6,271 nucleotides of DNA from Acidobacteriota bacterium. Lineage in GTDB: Bacteria; Acidobacteriota; Blastocatellia; RBC074. The stretch lies in contig JAGNMH010000339.1 of assembly GCA_017991275.1 (NCBI GenBank), positions 1 through 6,271 on the forward strand, given 5' to 3'. The notes below the pieces were generated by a model. That model searched no databases. It saw only the letters and a program-made list of their open reading frames with translations, and had not been told where the DNA came from. How positions within the stretch are numbered: the first letter of the stretch is position 1; each line of letters starts with the position of its first letter. Shown in pieces: positions 1 to 5,731 of this stretch. A program made the position numbers and the translations under genes.

Positions 1-2
1 GT

Positions 3-821
3 CCAATCCGGCTCAGTTATTCCGGCGAAGTTTTTCGTTACGACGAACCTACGGAACGCGCCGCGCGCGAATTTCATCAGCTTGGCGTTGAACACATCGG
101 CGAGCCGAACATCGTCGCCGACGTTGAAGTCCTGCTGGTCGCGGCTGAAGTTTTGACCGCGCTTGGGCTGACAGATTTTCGTATCGCGCTTTCGCACGTG
201 GATTTTTTTGGTGGCGTGGCCGACTTCTTGAAGCTGGACGCCGAAAGTCGGACGCAATTGCGGCAGTTGATTGATCGGCGGAACAGTCTGGCTTTGGCGG
301 AGTTTCTGCAAGTTGTTGCTCCGCAAATTGAACAGGCTCGGCGAGATGATTTTTGCCGGTTGACGCAAATCGCTGGCAAAGAAGACGCCATCGAACGCGC
401 GCGAGAAATTCTGATTAACGAAAAATCTCTCGCGGCTGTCGAACATCTGGCGCAGATTTATTCGACGCTGGCAACACTTGGACTTGGCGATAACTTCGAC
501 ATTGATCTGGGTGACACCGGCGGCCAGGAGTATTACACCGGCCTGGTTTTCAAAGTCTTCGTGCCGGGACTGGGCGTCGAAATTGGCAGCGGTGGTCGTT
601 ACGACAATCTGATTGCCAACTTCGGCAAATCAGAACCGGCAGTTGGATTTTCATTCGCGCTGGATGGATTGGTCGCCGCGATTGCCAAACAGAATCAAGC
701 TCAACAAACCGGCGGCGAAGCTGCGCAACCGATTGTCGTCAACGGAGATTTAGCCGCCGCCTTTGGTCAGGCGCGGGAGCTTCGTCAGCAACAGAAACAG
801 GTGAAGATCAGTGCCAAATAA
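3..821 (+). CDS. hisZ: ATP phosphoribosyltransferase regulatory subunit HisZ, 5' end missing
   Basis: The reading frame is open from the first base of the window (first full codon at 3), so the N-terminal part of the protein, including class II synthetase motif 1, lies upstream; 272 residues are visible. HisZ is a catalytically dead paralogue of histidyl-tRNA synthetase that binds short-form HisG and is needed for its activity and histidine feedback. Visible landmarks are the RLSYSGEVFRYDE segment near the left edge followed by EFHQLGVEHIG, EYYTGLVFKVF (528-560), GGRYDNL (591-611) and the motif-3-like AVGFSFALDGL. In true HisRS the RGLDYY motif carries a catalytic Arg; here the aligned sequence is GGQEYY, so that Arg is replaced by Gly, which favours HisZ over a synthetase. 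The C-terminal tail after motif 3 is short (about 50 residues), so the full anticodon-binding domain of HisRS is absent. It overlaps hisG by 11 bases, as expected for partner subunits. An in-frame ATG at 153 is internal and is not the real start. Confidence 0.93.
   Translation, partial: PIRLSYSGEVFRYDEPTERAAREFHQLGVEHIGEPNIVADVEVLLVAAEVLTALGLTDFRIALSHVDFFGGVADFLKLDAESRTQLRQLIDRRNSLALAEFLQVVAPQIEQARRDDFCRLTQIAGKEDAIERAREILINEKSLAAVEHLAQIYSTLATLGLGDNFDIDLGDTGGQEYYTGLVFKVFVPGLGVEIGSGGRYDNLIANFGKSEPAVGFSFALDGLVAAIAKQNQAQQTGGEAAQPIVVNGDLAAAFGQARELRQQQKQVKISAK
799..804 (+). promoter_or_regulatory. Shine-Dalgarno for hisG
   Basis: AGGTGA lies inside the end of hisZ, six bases before the GTG at 811. 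It supports the GTG start, which is also required to keep the conserved SKGR motif at the N terminus; the next in-frame ATG (853) would lose it. Confidence 0.7.
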
Positions 822-1461
822 CCAACTGACAATCGCGCTTTCAAAAGGCCGCATGCAGGACGACGCGCTGGCGCTGTTTGCCCGCGCCGGAATCGTCGTC
901 GAAGAAAGCGAGTTGAAATCGCGCAAGCTGATAATTCATTCCGCTGATAGCCGATATGCTTTCATTCTGGTCAAACCCGGCGACGTGCCGACTTACGTCG
1001 AATACGGCGTAGCCGATGCGGGCATTTGCGGCAGAGACGTGTTGCTGGAATCGCAAGCCGATGTTCATGAACCGCTGGATTTGAAGTTTGGTTATTGTCG
1101 CATCGCCGTCGCCGGCAAACGCGAAGTCATCGGACAAGATTACAATCTGCTGGCGACGGTTCGCGTGGCCACGAAATATCAGCGCATTGCCTCGGAATAC
1201 TTTCAGCAAAAAGGCGTGCCGATTGAAGTCATTCCGCTTTCCGGTTCAGTCGAACTGGCTCCGCTGATTGGATTGTCGGATCGAATTGTTGACTTGGTGG
1301 AAACCGGGCGGACGCTGAAAGAAAACGGTCTGGATGTAATCGAAGTCATTACCGAATCAACGGCTCGACTGGTGGTCAATCGCGCCAGTTTCCATTTGAA
1401 ACGAGTTGAAGTCGGTGAATTGATTGCCAGATTGACCGAAGCACTGGCAGGGGACGTTTGA
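811..1461 (+). CDS. hisG: ATP phosphoribosyltransferase catalytic subunit, short form
   Basis: HisG catalyses the first step of histidine synthesis, ATP + PRPP to N1-(5-phosphoribosyl)-ATP, in the cytosol. The 216-residue length is that of the short form, which lacks the C-terminal regulatory domain and depends on HisZ, encoded immediately upstream. Seen in the sequence: N-terminal LTIALSKGR (residues 6-14), VEYGVADAGICGRD in the first half of the bilobal fold, and the family signature ending in the PRPP-binding loop DLVETGRT at residues 161-168, followed by LKENGLDVIE and STARLVVN. Translation starts at a GTG overlapping the hisZ end by 11 bases and served by AGGTGA. The C terminus is complete, with TGA at 1459-1461. 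Feedback by histidine is expected through HisZ; no attenuator or leader peptide can be judged because the operon start lies outside the window. Confidence 0.97.
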   Translation: MPNNQLTIALSKGRMQDDALALFARAGIVVEESELKSRKLIIHSADSRYAFILVKPGDVPTYVEYGVADAGICGRDVLLESQADVHEPLDLKFGYCRIAVAGKREVIGQDYNLLATVRVATKYQRIASEYFQQKGVPIEVIPLSGSVELAPLIGLSDRIVDLVETGRTLKENGLDVIEVITESTARLVVNRASFHLKRVEVGELIARLTEALAGDV

Positions 1462-1472
1462 AAAGCTAAAAA

Positions 1473-1560
1473 TTCATCCACGAAGAACACGAAGTGACAC
1501 TGAGGAATAAACTGGATAGGTCTGAATGCTTCGTGATTCTTCGTGCCCTTCGTGGATAAA
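1473..1560. repeat. Imperfect palindromic intergenic repeat between hisG and hisD
   Basis: The left arm 1473-1494 (core ATCCACGAAGAACACGAAG, 1476-1494) is the reverse complement of 1539-1560 with three mismatches over 22 bases. Weaker pairing continues inwards (TGACACTGAGG against CTTCGTGATT), leaving a loop around 1506-1528. Each arm itself contains a short tandem CACGAAG-type unit. No T run follows, so it does not look like an intrinsic terminator. The CCACGAAG..CACGAAG style is one I recall as a dispersed intergenic element in several phyla, which would make it a MITE- or REP-like repeat; that part is recollection, not shown here. It fills nearly the whole 114-base gap between hisG and hisD. 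Confidence 0.75.
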
Positions 1561-1575
1561 CCTTCTTCATAAAAT

Positions 1576-2871
1576 ATGATCGAAATTATCAAACTGGAAA
1601 ACACACGCCCCGAAGACAGCGATAAGCTGACTCGTATCCTGAGCCGCAACGTCGGCTTGAATGACGAAATCATGCGACGCACTGAAGCCATCATACGAGA
1701 TGTGACCAAGCGCGGAGACACCGCCGTCGTTGAATGCACCCATCGTTACGATAACGTTGTGTTGTCGGCACAGACGATGAAAGTCAGTCGCGAACGCATC
1801 GAAGAACTGGCTTCGCATGTTGAAGAAGAATTGATTGACGCCATGCGCGAAGCCATTTCAAACATTCGCTATTACCACGAAAGGCAGTTGGCCAAAGACT
1901 GGTATGTCGAAATGGCGAATGGTGTGCGGCTGGGACAGCGCATTCGTCCGCTGCAAATTGTCGGGCTTTACGTTCCCGGCGGCAGCGCGGCTTATCCTTC
2001 GACGGTCATGATGAACGCGATTCCGGCGCAAGTTGCCGGAGTCGAACGCATCGTAGTCGTCACTCCGCCGGGACAGTTCGCGCAGAATCCTGTCATCGCC
2101 GCTGTGTTGAAAGAACTGGAGTTGTTTGAAGTTTATCTGGTTGGAGGCGCCCAGGCAGTTGCCGCGCTGGCTTGCGGAACTGAAACAATTCCACGTGTAG
2201 ACAAAATCGTCGGCCCAGGCAATCAATATGTAGCGGCGGCCAAAAAGCTGGTTTATGGAGCGGTGGACATTGATTCCATCGCCGGCCCCAGCGAAATCGT
2301 AGTTATTGCCGACGACACAGCGCGCGCGGATTTCGTTGCCGCCGATATGCTTTCGCAGGCCGAACATTCCGAAGACGCCGCCGCGATTCTGATCACCACC
2401 AGCGTCAGGCTGGCCGAGGCTGTCGCCGGAGAGTTGGTTCATCAAGCCTCGACTCTTCCTCGCCGTGAAATCGTGCAGCGTTCGCTGGCCGATTACGGAG
2501 CTTTGATAATCGTTGATTCGCTGGATGACGCTTGCGAACTGGTCAATCGGCTGGCTCCTGAACACGTCGAAGTCATGACCGCCGACGCCGAAGCCATCAC
2601 CGAAAAGATTCGCAACGCCGGGGCAATTTTTGTAGGGCCGTATTCGCCGGAATCCGTGGGCGATTACTTCGCCGGAACGAATCACGTCCTGCCAACCGGA
2701 GGCACTGCGCGCTTTTCATCGGCGCTGGGCGTTTATGACTTCCTGAAGCGAACCAGCGTTATTCGCTACACCAAAGAAGAGTTGATGCGGACTGCCGACT
2801 CGATTGAACGGCTGGCCTTATCCGAAGGCTTCGATGCTCACGCGCGAGCAGCAACGATTCGATACGAATAG
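1576..2871 (+). CDS. hisD: Histidinol dehydrogenase
   Basis: HisD carries out the last two steps of the pathway, NAD-dependent four-electron oxidation of L-histidinol through histidinal to L-histidine, as a zinc-dependent cytosolic homodimer. The 431-residue length matches the family. Expected zinc ligands are all present: Q261 and H264 in LSQAEH, D363 in VGDYF and H422 in GFDAHAR; the catalytic Glu/His pair is E329-H330 in LAPEHVE. Compared with the E. coli numbering (259, 262, 326/327, 360, 419) all are shifted by only two or three, so the enzyme looks intact. Other landmarks are VGLYVPGGSAAYPS, KIVGPGNQYVAAAK and the signature DIDSIAGPSE. The ATG at 1576 is the first possible start: an in-frame TAA lies at 1570-1572. 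No Shine-Dalgarno sequence is visible before it; the upstream bases are the edge of the palindromic repeat followed by ACCTTCTTCATAAAAT. Confidence 0.97.
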   Translation: MIEIIKLENTRPEDSDKLTRILSRNVGLNDEIMRRTEAIIRDVTKRGDTAVVECTHRYDNVVLSAQTMKVSRERIEELASHVEEELIDAMREAISNIRYYHERQLAKDWYVEMANGVRLGQRIRPLQIVGLYVPGGSAAYPSTVMMNAIPAQVAGVERIVVVTPPGQFAQNPVIAAVLKELELFEVYLVGGAQAVAALACGTETIPRVDKIVGPGNQYVAAAKKLVYGAVDIDSIAGPSEIVVIADDTARADFVAADMLSQAEHSEDAAAILITTSVRLAEAVAGELVHQASTLPRREIVQRSLADYGALIIVDSLDDACELVNRLAPEHVEVMTADAEAITEKIRNAGAIFVGPYSPESVGDYFAGTNHVLPTGGTARFSSALGVYDFLKRTSVIRYTKEELMRTADSIERLALSEGFDAHARAATIRYE

Positions 2872-2875
2872 CAGC

Positions 2876-2905
2876 AATTGATAGTTGATAATGGACAATT
2901 GATAA
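2876..2905 (+). repeat. Left inverted-repeat arm of the cassette
   Basis: An AT-rich arm made of TTGATA-type units (AATTGATA, GTTGATAATG, AATTGATAA), starting four bases after the hisD stop codon. It pairs with 3279-3308: 25 of 30 positions are complementary as DNA, and as RNA two of the five mismatches become G-U pairs. Confidence 0.85.
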
Positions 2906-2910
2906 GAGGA
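2904..2910 (+). promoter_or_regulatory. Shine-Dalgarno for the four-helix-bundle gene
   Basis: AAGAGGA, four bases before the ATG at 2915. It begins in the last two bases of the left repeat arm, so the ribosome site would be partly sequestered if the arms pair. The nearby ATG at 2911 meets a stop after three codons and is not the start. Confidence 0.6.
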
Positions 2911-2914
2911 ATGT

Positions 2915-3274
2915 ATGGCTGAAAATCCGGTGAGGGAAAAATCGTTTCGGTTTGCGGTTCGGATTGTTCGGCTGTGCAAATTTTTGACAGAAGAGAAAAA
3001 AGAATATGTGATGAGTCGGCAGATTATTCGTTCCGGGACTTCGATTGGAGCCAATGTCAAAGAAGCCTTACAGGCCGAGTCAAAGGCTGACTTCATTCAC
3101 AAACTTTCGATTTCACTCAAAGAAGCCTCTGAAACTGAATACTGGCTGCAATTACTGAAGGAAACAGAATACATTGACCAGGCTGCGTATGATTCGATGA
3201 TGCATGATTGCGTTGAATTACTGAAGCTCCTGACCTCGATAATCAAATCATCCAAACAGACTAAAAACACCTGA
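2915..3274 (+). CDS. Four-helix-bundle protein, 23S rRNA intervening-sequence family
   Basis: A complete 119-residue protein with the hallmarks of the four-helix-bundle family found in 23S rRNA intervening sequences and related to Avd, the accessory protein of diversity-generating retroelements. Visible are an N-terminal helix with F-F-V-I-V-L spacing (about 11-24), the signature IIRSGTSIGANVKEA (37-51), then AESKADFIHKLSISLKEASETEYWLQLL (54-81), the most conserved stretch, and a last helix around 90-112. The protein is basic and highly helical, without signal peptide or membrane segment. The molecular role of stand-alone members is not established; nucleic-acid binding as a pentamer is known for Avd and may not transfer. 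It has nothing to do with histidine synthesis: it sits between hisD and hisC on the same strand, is AT-richer than its neighbours, and is flanked by inverted repeats. There is no reverse transcriptase or variable repeat here, so it is not part of a DGR as far as the window shows. Confidence 0.9.
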   Translation: MAENPVREKSFRFAVRIVRLCKFLTEEKKEYVMSRQIIRSGTSIGANVKEALQAESKADFIHKLSISLKEASETEYWLQLLKETEYIDQAAYDSMMHDCVELLKLLTSIIKSSKQTKNT

Positions 3275-3278
3275 CTTG

Positions 3279-3308
3279 TTATCAATTATCAACTGTCAAT
3301 TATCAATT
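3279..3308 (+). repeat. Right inverted-repeat arm of the cassette
   Basis: TTATCAATTATCAACTGTCA followed by ATTATCAATT, the partner of 2876-2905. It starts four bases after the four-helix-bundle stop codon and ends only four bases before the hisC ATG, so it occupies the place where a hisC ribosome-binding site would be expected. Confidence 0.85.
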
Positions 3309-3312
3309 CGAT

Positions 3313-4380
3313 ATGCTGGAAAGAATCAAAGAAAACGTTCGCGCGATCAAAGCCTACACGCTTGATCCGCTGACGGCTCCCATCAAGATCAACCAGAATG
3401 AAAACCCGTTCGGCATGCCTGCTGCGATCAAAGACGAAGTTCTGCGCCGAGCCAGCGAAACCGATTGGGCGCGTTACCCCGAATTCATCCCGGTTCAATT
3501 GCTGGAAAAGCTGGCGGCTCACGTGGGGTGGAAGAAAAACGGAGTGATGGCGGGCAATGGCTCGAACGAGATGATTCAATCGGTCATCAACTCCGTTGTC
3601 GAAAAAGGCGTCAAGGTCGTTTTGCCCGAACCGACGTTTTCCGTCTATCGCCAGGTCATTCAGGTCGCGGGCGGCGAAGTCATTTCTGTTCCGCTGAACG
3701 AAGACCTGACATTCAACATCCCGCGTCTGGCCAGCAAACTGGTTTCAAGCAAAGCCAGTCTGGCGATTATCTGTTCGCCGAACAATCCGACTGGATGCAC
3801 CATTACGCCGCGCGATCTGGCGCTGCTGTGCCGTAACAGCGACGCGATCATCGTCGTGGATCAAGCCTATCTGGAATTCGGCAGCGACGATTTCATTCCA
3901 CTGTTAAACGAGTACAAAAACCTGGTCATCCTGCGCACATTTTCCAAAGCCATGGCAATGGGTGGATTGCGAGTCGGATATTGTTTGGCCGCGCCGGAAC
4001 TGATTCAGGAATTTAACAAAGCCAAAATGCCTTACAGCCTGAATTTCTTCTCGATGACAGCGGCGGAAGTGGCGCTGGAAAACATGCATCTGCTTCAGCC
4101 GCTGGTTGAAAAAATGAAGAACGAACACGACCGGCTGTTTGCCGCCTTGCAAAACTTCGATGGGCAATTGATGCCTGTGCCTTCGGCAGCGAACTTCTTC
4201 GCGGTGAAAACAGCCATTCTGCCGAAAGAATTGTTTGAAGCCCTGCACGCGCGTGGCATCCTGATTCGCAACATCAGCAGCGCGCCTATGCTGGAAAATT
4301 ACGTCCGCATCAGCGTTGGCAATCCCGAAGAAAACGACAAATTGATTGCCGCGCTAAAGGAGATTTTTGCACAGCAATGA
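3313..4380 (+). CDS. hisC: Histidinol-phosphate aminotransferase
   Basis: HisC is a PLP-dependent fold-type I aminotransferase that converts imidazole acetol phosphate and glutamate to L-histidinol phosphate and 2-oxoglutarate; members often also act on aromatic amino acids. The 355-residue length is typical. Seen: INQNENPFG near the N terminus (substrate and PLP loop), AGNGSNEMI, SPNNPTG with the PLP-contacting Asn at 157, D183 and Y186 in VVDQAYLEF, the Schiff-base Lys K212 in RTFSKAMAMGGLRVGY, and the carboxylate-binding Arg R332 in YVRISVGNPEEN. These favour HisC over other class I/II aminotransferases, as does the position. ATG 3313 is chosen because no ATG, GTG or TTG lies between it and the upstream in-frame TAA at 3262. 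No Shine-Dalgarno is visible, as the inverted-repeat arm occupies that spot. The stop overlaps the hisB start (ATGA). Confidence 0.96.
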   Translation: MLERIKENVRAIKAYTLDPLTAPIKINQNENPFGMPAAIKDEVLRRASETDWARYPEFIPVQLLEKLAAHVGWKKNGVMAGNGSNEMIQSVINSVVEKGVKVVLPEPTFSVYRQVIQVAGGEVISVPLNEDLTFNIPRLASKLVSSKASLAIICSPNNPTGCTITPRDLALLCRNSDAIIVVDQAYLEFGSDDFIPLLNEYKNLVILRTFSKAMAMGGLRVGYCLAAPELIQEFNKAKMPYSLNFFSMTAAEVALENMHLLQPLVEKMKNEHDRLFAALQNFDGQLMPVPSAANFFAVKTAILPKELFEALHARGILIRNISSAPMLENYVRISVGNPEENDKLIAALKEIFAQQ

Positions 4381-4964
4381 CACGCCAAGCTGAAATCAAA
4401 CGCACCACCAAAGAAACCGATATCCACCTGAAACTGACTTTGGACGGATCGGGCAAAAGCGCCATCAACACGGGGGTTCCGTTTCTGGATCACATGCTCG
4501 ACCTGTTTGCGCGGCACGGGCTGTTTGATCTGGAGCTGACCTGCAAAGGCGATTTGCAGATTGACGACCACCACACGGTCGAAGACATAGCCATCTGCCT
4601 GGGTCAGGCTTTTGCCGAAGCTCTCGGCGACAAGAAGGGAATTGTTCGTTACGGCCATGCTTACGTGCCGATGGATGAAACTCTGGCGCGAGCGGTGGTT
4701 GATCTGTCTGGCCGTTACTTTCTGGTTTACCGAGTCGAAAACACGCGCGATAAAGTCGGCACGTTTTCAGTCGAACTGGCCGAGCATTTCTGGCATTCGT
4801 TTGCCGAACATTGCCGCTGCAATTTGCACATCGAAGTTTTTTACGGTCGCAATCAGCACCACATCATCGAAGCCGTATTCAAATCAGCGACGCGCGCGCT
4901 GTCGCAAGCCGTCCGGCTGGATGATCGAATTCAAGGGGTGATGTCTACAAAAGGTGTTATTTGA
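4377..4964 (+). CDS. hisB: Imidazoleglycerol-phosphate dehydratase, monofunctional
   Basis: HisB dehydrates imidazole glycerol phosphate to imidazole acetol phosphate. It is a manganese-dependent enzyme that assembles into 24-mers in the cytosol. The 195-residue product is the monofunctional dehydratase; the N-terminal HAD histidinol-phosphatase domain of the enterobacterial bifunctional form is absent. The two duplicated metal-binding signatures are clear: IDDHHTVEDIAICL (H65, H66, E69) and GRNQHHIIEAVFK (H161, H162, E165), with a further conserved His at 39 in FLDHM and a second-half HFWHSFAEH. The C terminus STKGVI is the usual ending. The ATG overlaps the hisC stop by four bases. AAAGGAGA at 4356-4363 is 13 bases upstream, rather far, so translational coupling probably matters more. 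The next gene, hisH, starts on the last base of the stop codon. Confidence 0.97.
   Translation: MTRQAEIKRTTKETDIHLKLTLDGSGKSAINTGVPFLDHMLDLFARHGLFDLELTCKGDLQIDDHHTVEDIAICLGQAFAEALGDKKGIVRYGHAYVPMDETLARAVVDLSGRYFLVYRVENTRDKVGTFSVELAEHFWHSFAEHCRCNLHIEVFYGRNQHHIIEAVFKSATRALSQAVRLDDRIQGVMSTKGVI
4949..4956 (+). promoter_or_regulatory. Shine-Dalgarno for hisH
   Basis: AAAAGGTG inside the end of hisB, seven bases before ATG 4964. The spacing favours that ATG over the adjacent in-frame TTG at 4961. Confidence 0.6.
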
Positions 4965-5566
4965 TGAGCATAGCAATCATTGATTACGGCGTAGGCAATT
5001 TACGCAGCGTCGAAAAAGCTTTCACTTCGCAAGGCATTGAAGCTGTCGTCACCAGCGACGAAAAGATTTTGCGCTCGGCGGATAAACTGGTGTTACCCGG
5101 AGTCGGAGCGTTCAAGGCTTGTATGGACGGGCTGAAAGCTCGCGGCTTTGACGAACTGGTGTTGGAAGCCGCCGGGGCAGGGAAACCGATCATCGGATTA
5201 TGCGTCGGCCTGCAGATGATGTTTGACGAAGGCCACGAGTTTGGAATTCACAAAGGTCTGGGCTTGATGCCGGGGCGAGTTGTGAAGTTTCCAGATAAGC
5301 TGCGCGTGCCGCACATCGGCTGGAATCAGGTTGAGTTCAAACGTCAGCACAAGGTTTTTACTGAATTGCCCAGCCAGACCTTCTTTTACTTCGTGCATTC
5401 GTTTTACGTCGAACCGTCGGATCAAACTTGTGTGCTTGGCGAGACGGATTACGGCATGCGCTACGCCTCGATTTGCGGACAAAACAACATCGTCGGCGTT
5501 CAATTCCATCCCGAAAAAAGCCAAACCGCCGGACTGAAGCTGCTCAAGAATTTTTCCGAACTGTAG
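4964..5566 (+). CDS. hisH: Imidazole glycerol phosphate synthase, glutamine amidotransferase subunit
   Basis: HisH is the class I (triad) glutaminase that hydrolyses glutamine and channels ammonia to the cyclase HisF, which makes imidazole glycerol phosphate and AICAR. The 200-residue length is normal. The catalytic triad is present: nucleophile C80 in IIGLCVGLQ, and H182 and E184 in VQFHPEKS. Other family landmarks are IDYGVGNLRSV at the N terminus, LPGVGAF, HIGWNQVEF and FYFVHSFYV. An in-frame TTG at 4961 could extend it by one residue, but ATG 4964 fits the Shine-Dalgarno spacing and the usual MSIAIIDYG start, giving the TGATG junction with hisB. The obligatory partner hisF, usually close by together with hisA, does not follow; it must be elsewhere. 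The gene ends intact with TAG. Confidence 0.97.
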   Translation: MSIAIIDYGVGNLRSVEKAFTSQGIEAVVTSDEKILRSADKLVLPGVGAFKACMDGLKARGFDELVLEAAGAGKPIIGLCVGLQMMFDEGHEFGIHKGLGLMPGRVVKFPDKLRVPHIGWNQVEFKRQHKVFTELPSQTFFYFVHSFYVEPSDQTCVLGETDYGMRYASICGQNNIVGVQFHPEKSQTAGLKLLKNFSEL

Positions 5567-5622
5567 ATTGCCGTTCTGCGATTTCAAGATTAGACCTTGC
5601 GCCATTCAACAAATCAATCGGA

Positions 5623-5703
5623 TCAGTACTGCGACCAGTAGGGAGCAGTTTGTCTGAGTCGCAAATTGCGAGAAAACCCGCTTGCTACCGCGCGCGGTAC
5701 TGA
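5623..5703. repeat. Palindromic intergenic repeat downstream of hisH
   Basis: Two imperfect inverted arms, 5623-5651 (beginning TCAGTACTGCG) and 5674-5703 (ending CGCGGTACTGA), enclose a small inner hairpin TCGCAA-A-TTGCGA at 5659-5671. The right arm also holds a perfect 14-base palindrome, TACCGCGCGCGGTA, at 5686-5699. The arms share the outer TCAGTAC, GCG, GTAG, AGC and TTT blocks but are diverged between them. GTAC-flanked CG-rich palindromes of this kind are, as I recall, dispersed in Blastocatellia-like acidobacterial genomes, so I read it as a degenerate interspersed repeat. Confidence 0.65.
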
Positions 5704-5717
5704 CCCGGCAAGCAATC

Positions 5718-5723
5718 AAGGAG
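5718..5723 (+). promoter_or_regulatory. Shine-Dalgarno for the unrecognised 3' gene
   Basis: AAGGAG, eight bases before ATG 5732: the strongest ribosome-binding site in the window. It shows that a real gene starts at 5732 even though the frame closes after only 35 codons. Confidence 0.75.
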
Positions 5724-5731
5724 AATCAGGC

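Larger units (their letters stand above)
2876..3308 (+). mobile_element. Putative four-helix-bundle (23S-IVS-like) cassette inserted in the his operon
   Basis: A 433-base unit lies between hisD and hisC: a 30-base left arm (2876-2905), one gene (2915-3274) and a 30-base right arm (3279-3308) that is the reverse complement of the left at 25 of 30 positions. The gene belongs to a family first known from intervening sequences in bacterial 23S rRNA genes, which are likewise bounded by complementary ends. Its five full sequence lines average about 43% GC by my count, against about 60% in sampled lines of hisD and hisC. No transposase is present and I see no clear target-site duplication, so calling it mobile is inference from the structure. 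Confidence 0.5.
5567..5731. other. Intergenic gap after hisH
   Basis: 165 bases without a convincing gene. It contains the palindromic repeat at 5623-5703 and the ribosome-binding site of the next gene. I see no stem followed by a T run, so no clear intrinsic terminator for the his operon, and no -35/-10 pair that I would defend. Open frames through this region read across the repeat and look spurious. Confidence 0.6.

Noticed and set aside
1473..1575. Intrinsic terminator or histidine attenuator before hisD
   Set aside because: There is no T run after the stem and no leader peptide with a run of His codons; the structure is better explained as an interspersed repeat.
1203..1739. Minus-strand 178-residue open frame across the hisG end and the repeat
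   Set aside because: It is antisense to the well-supported hisG and hisD and crosses the palindrome; the STKGTKNHEAF stretch is simply the repeat translated.
1858..2685. Minus-strand 275-residue open frame inside hisD
   Set aside because: It is a shadow of hisD codon usage with no recognisable domain, and hisD is intact with all active-site residues.
2876..3308. Diversity-generating retroelement, because the four-helix-bundle protein is related to Avd
   Set aside because: No reverse transcriptase, template repeat or variable repeat is present, and the neighbours are histidine enzymes.
2857..3313. Direct repeat ATTCGATA at 2857-2864 and 3306-3313 as a target-site duplication of the cassette
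   Set aside because: The left copy is inside hisD coding sequence 11 bases from the arm, while the right copy overlaps the end of the right arm; the placement is not symmetrical and eight AT-rich bases can match by chance.
5428..5703. Plus-strand 91-residue open frame overlapping the hisH end and running through the repeat
   Set aside because: It is out of frame with hisH, has no ribosome site, and its tail is the palindromic repeat translated.
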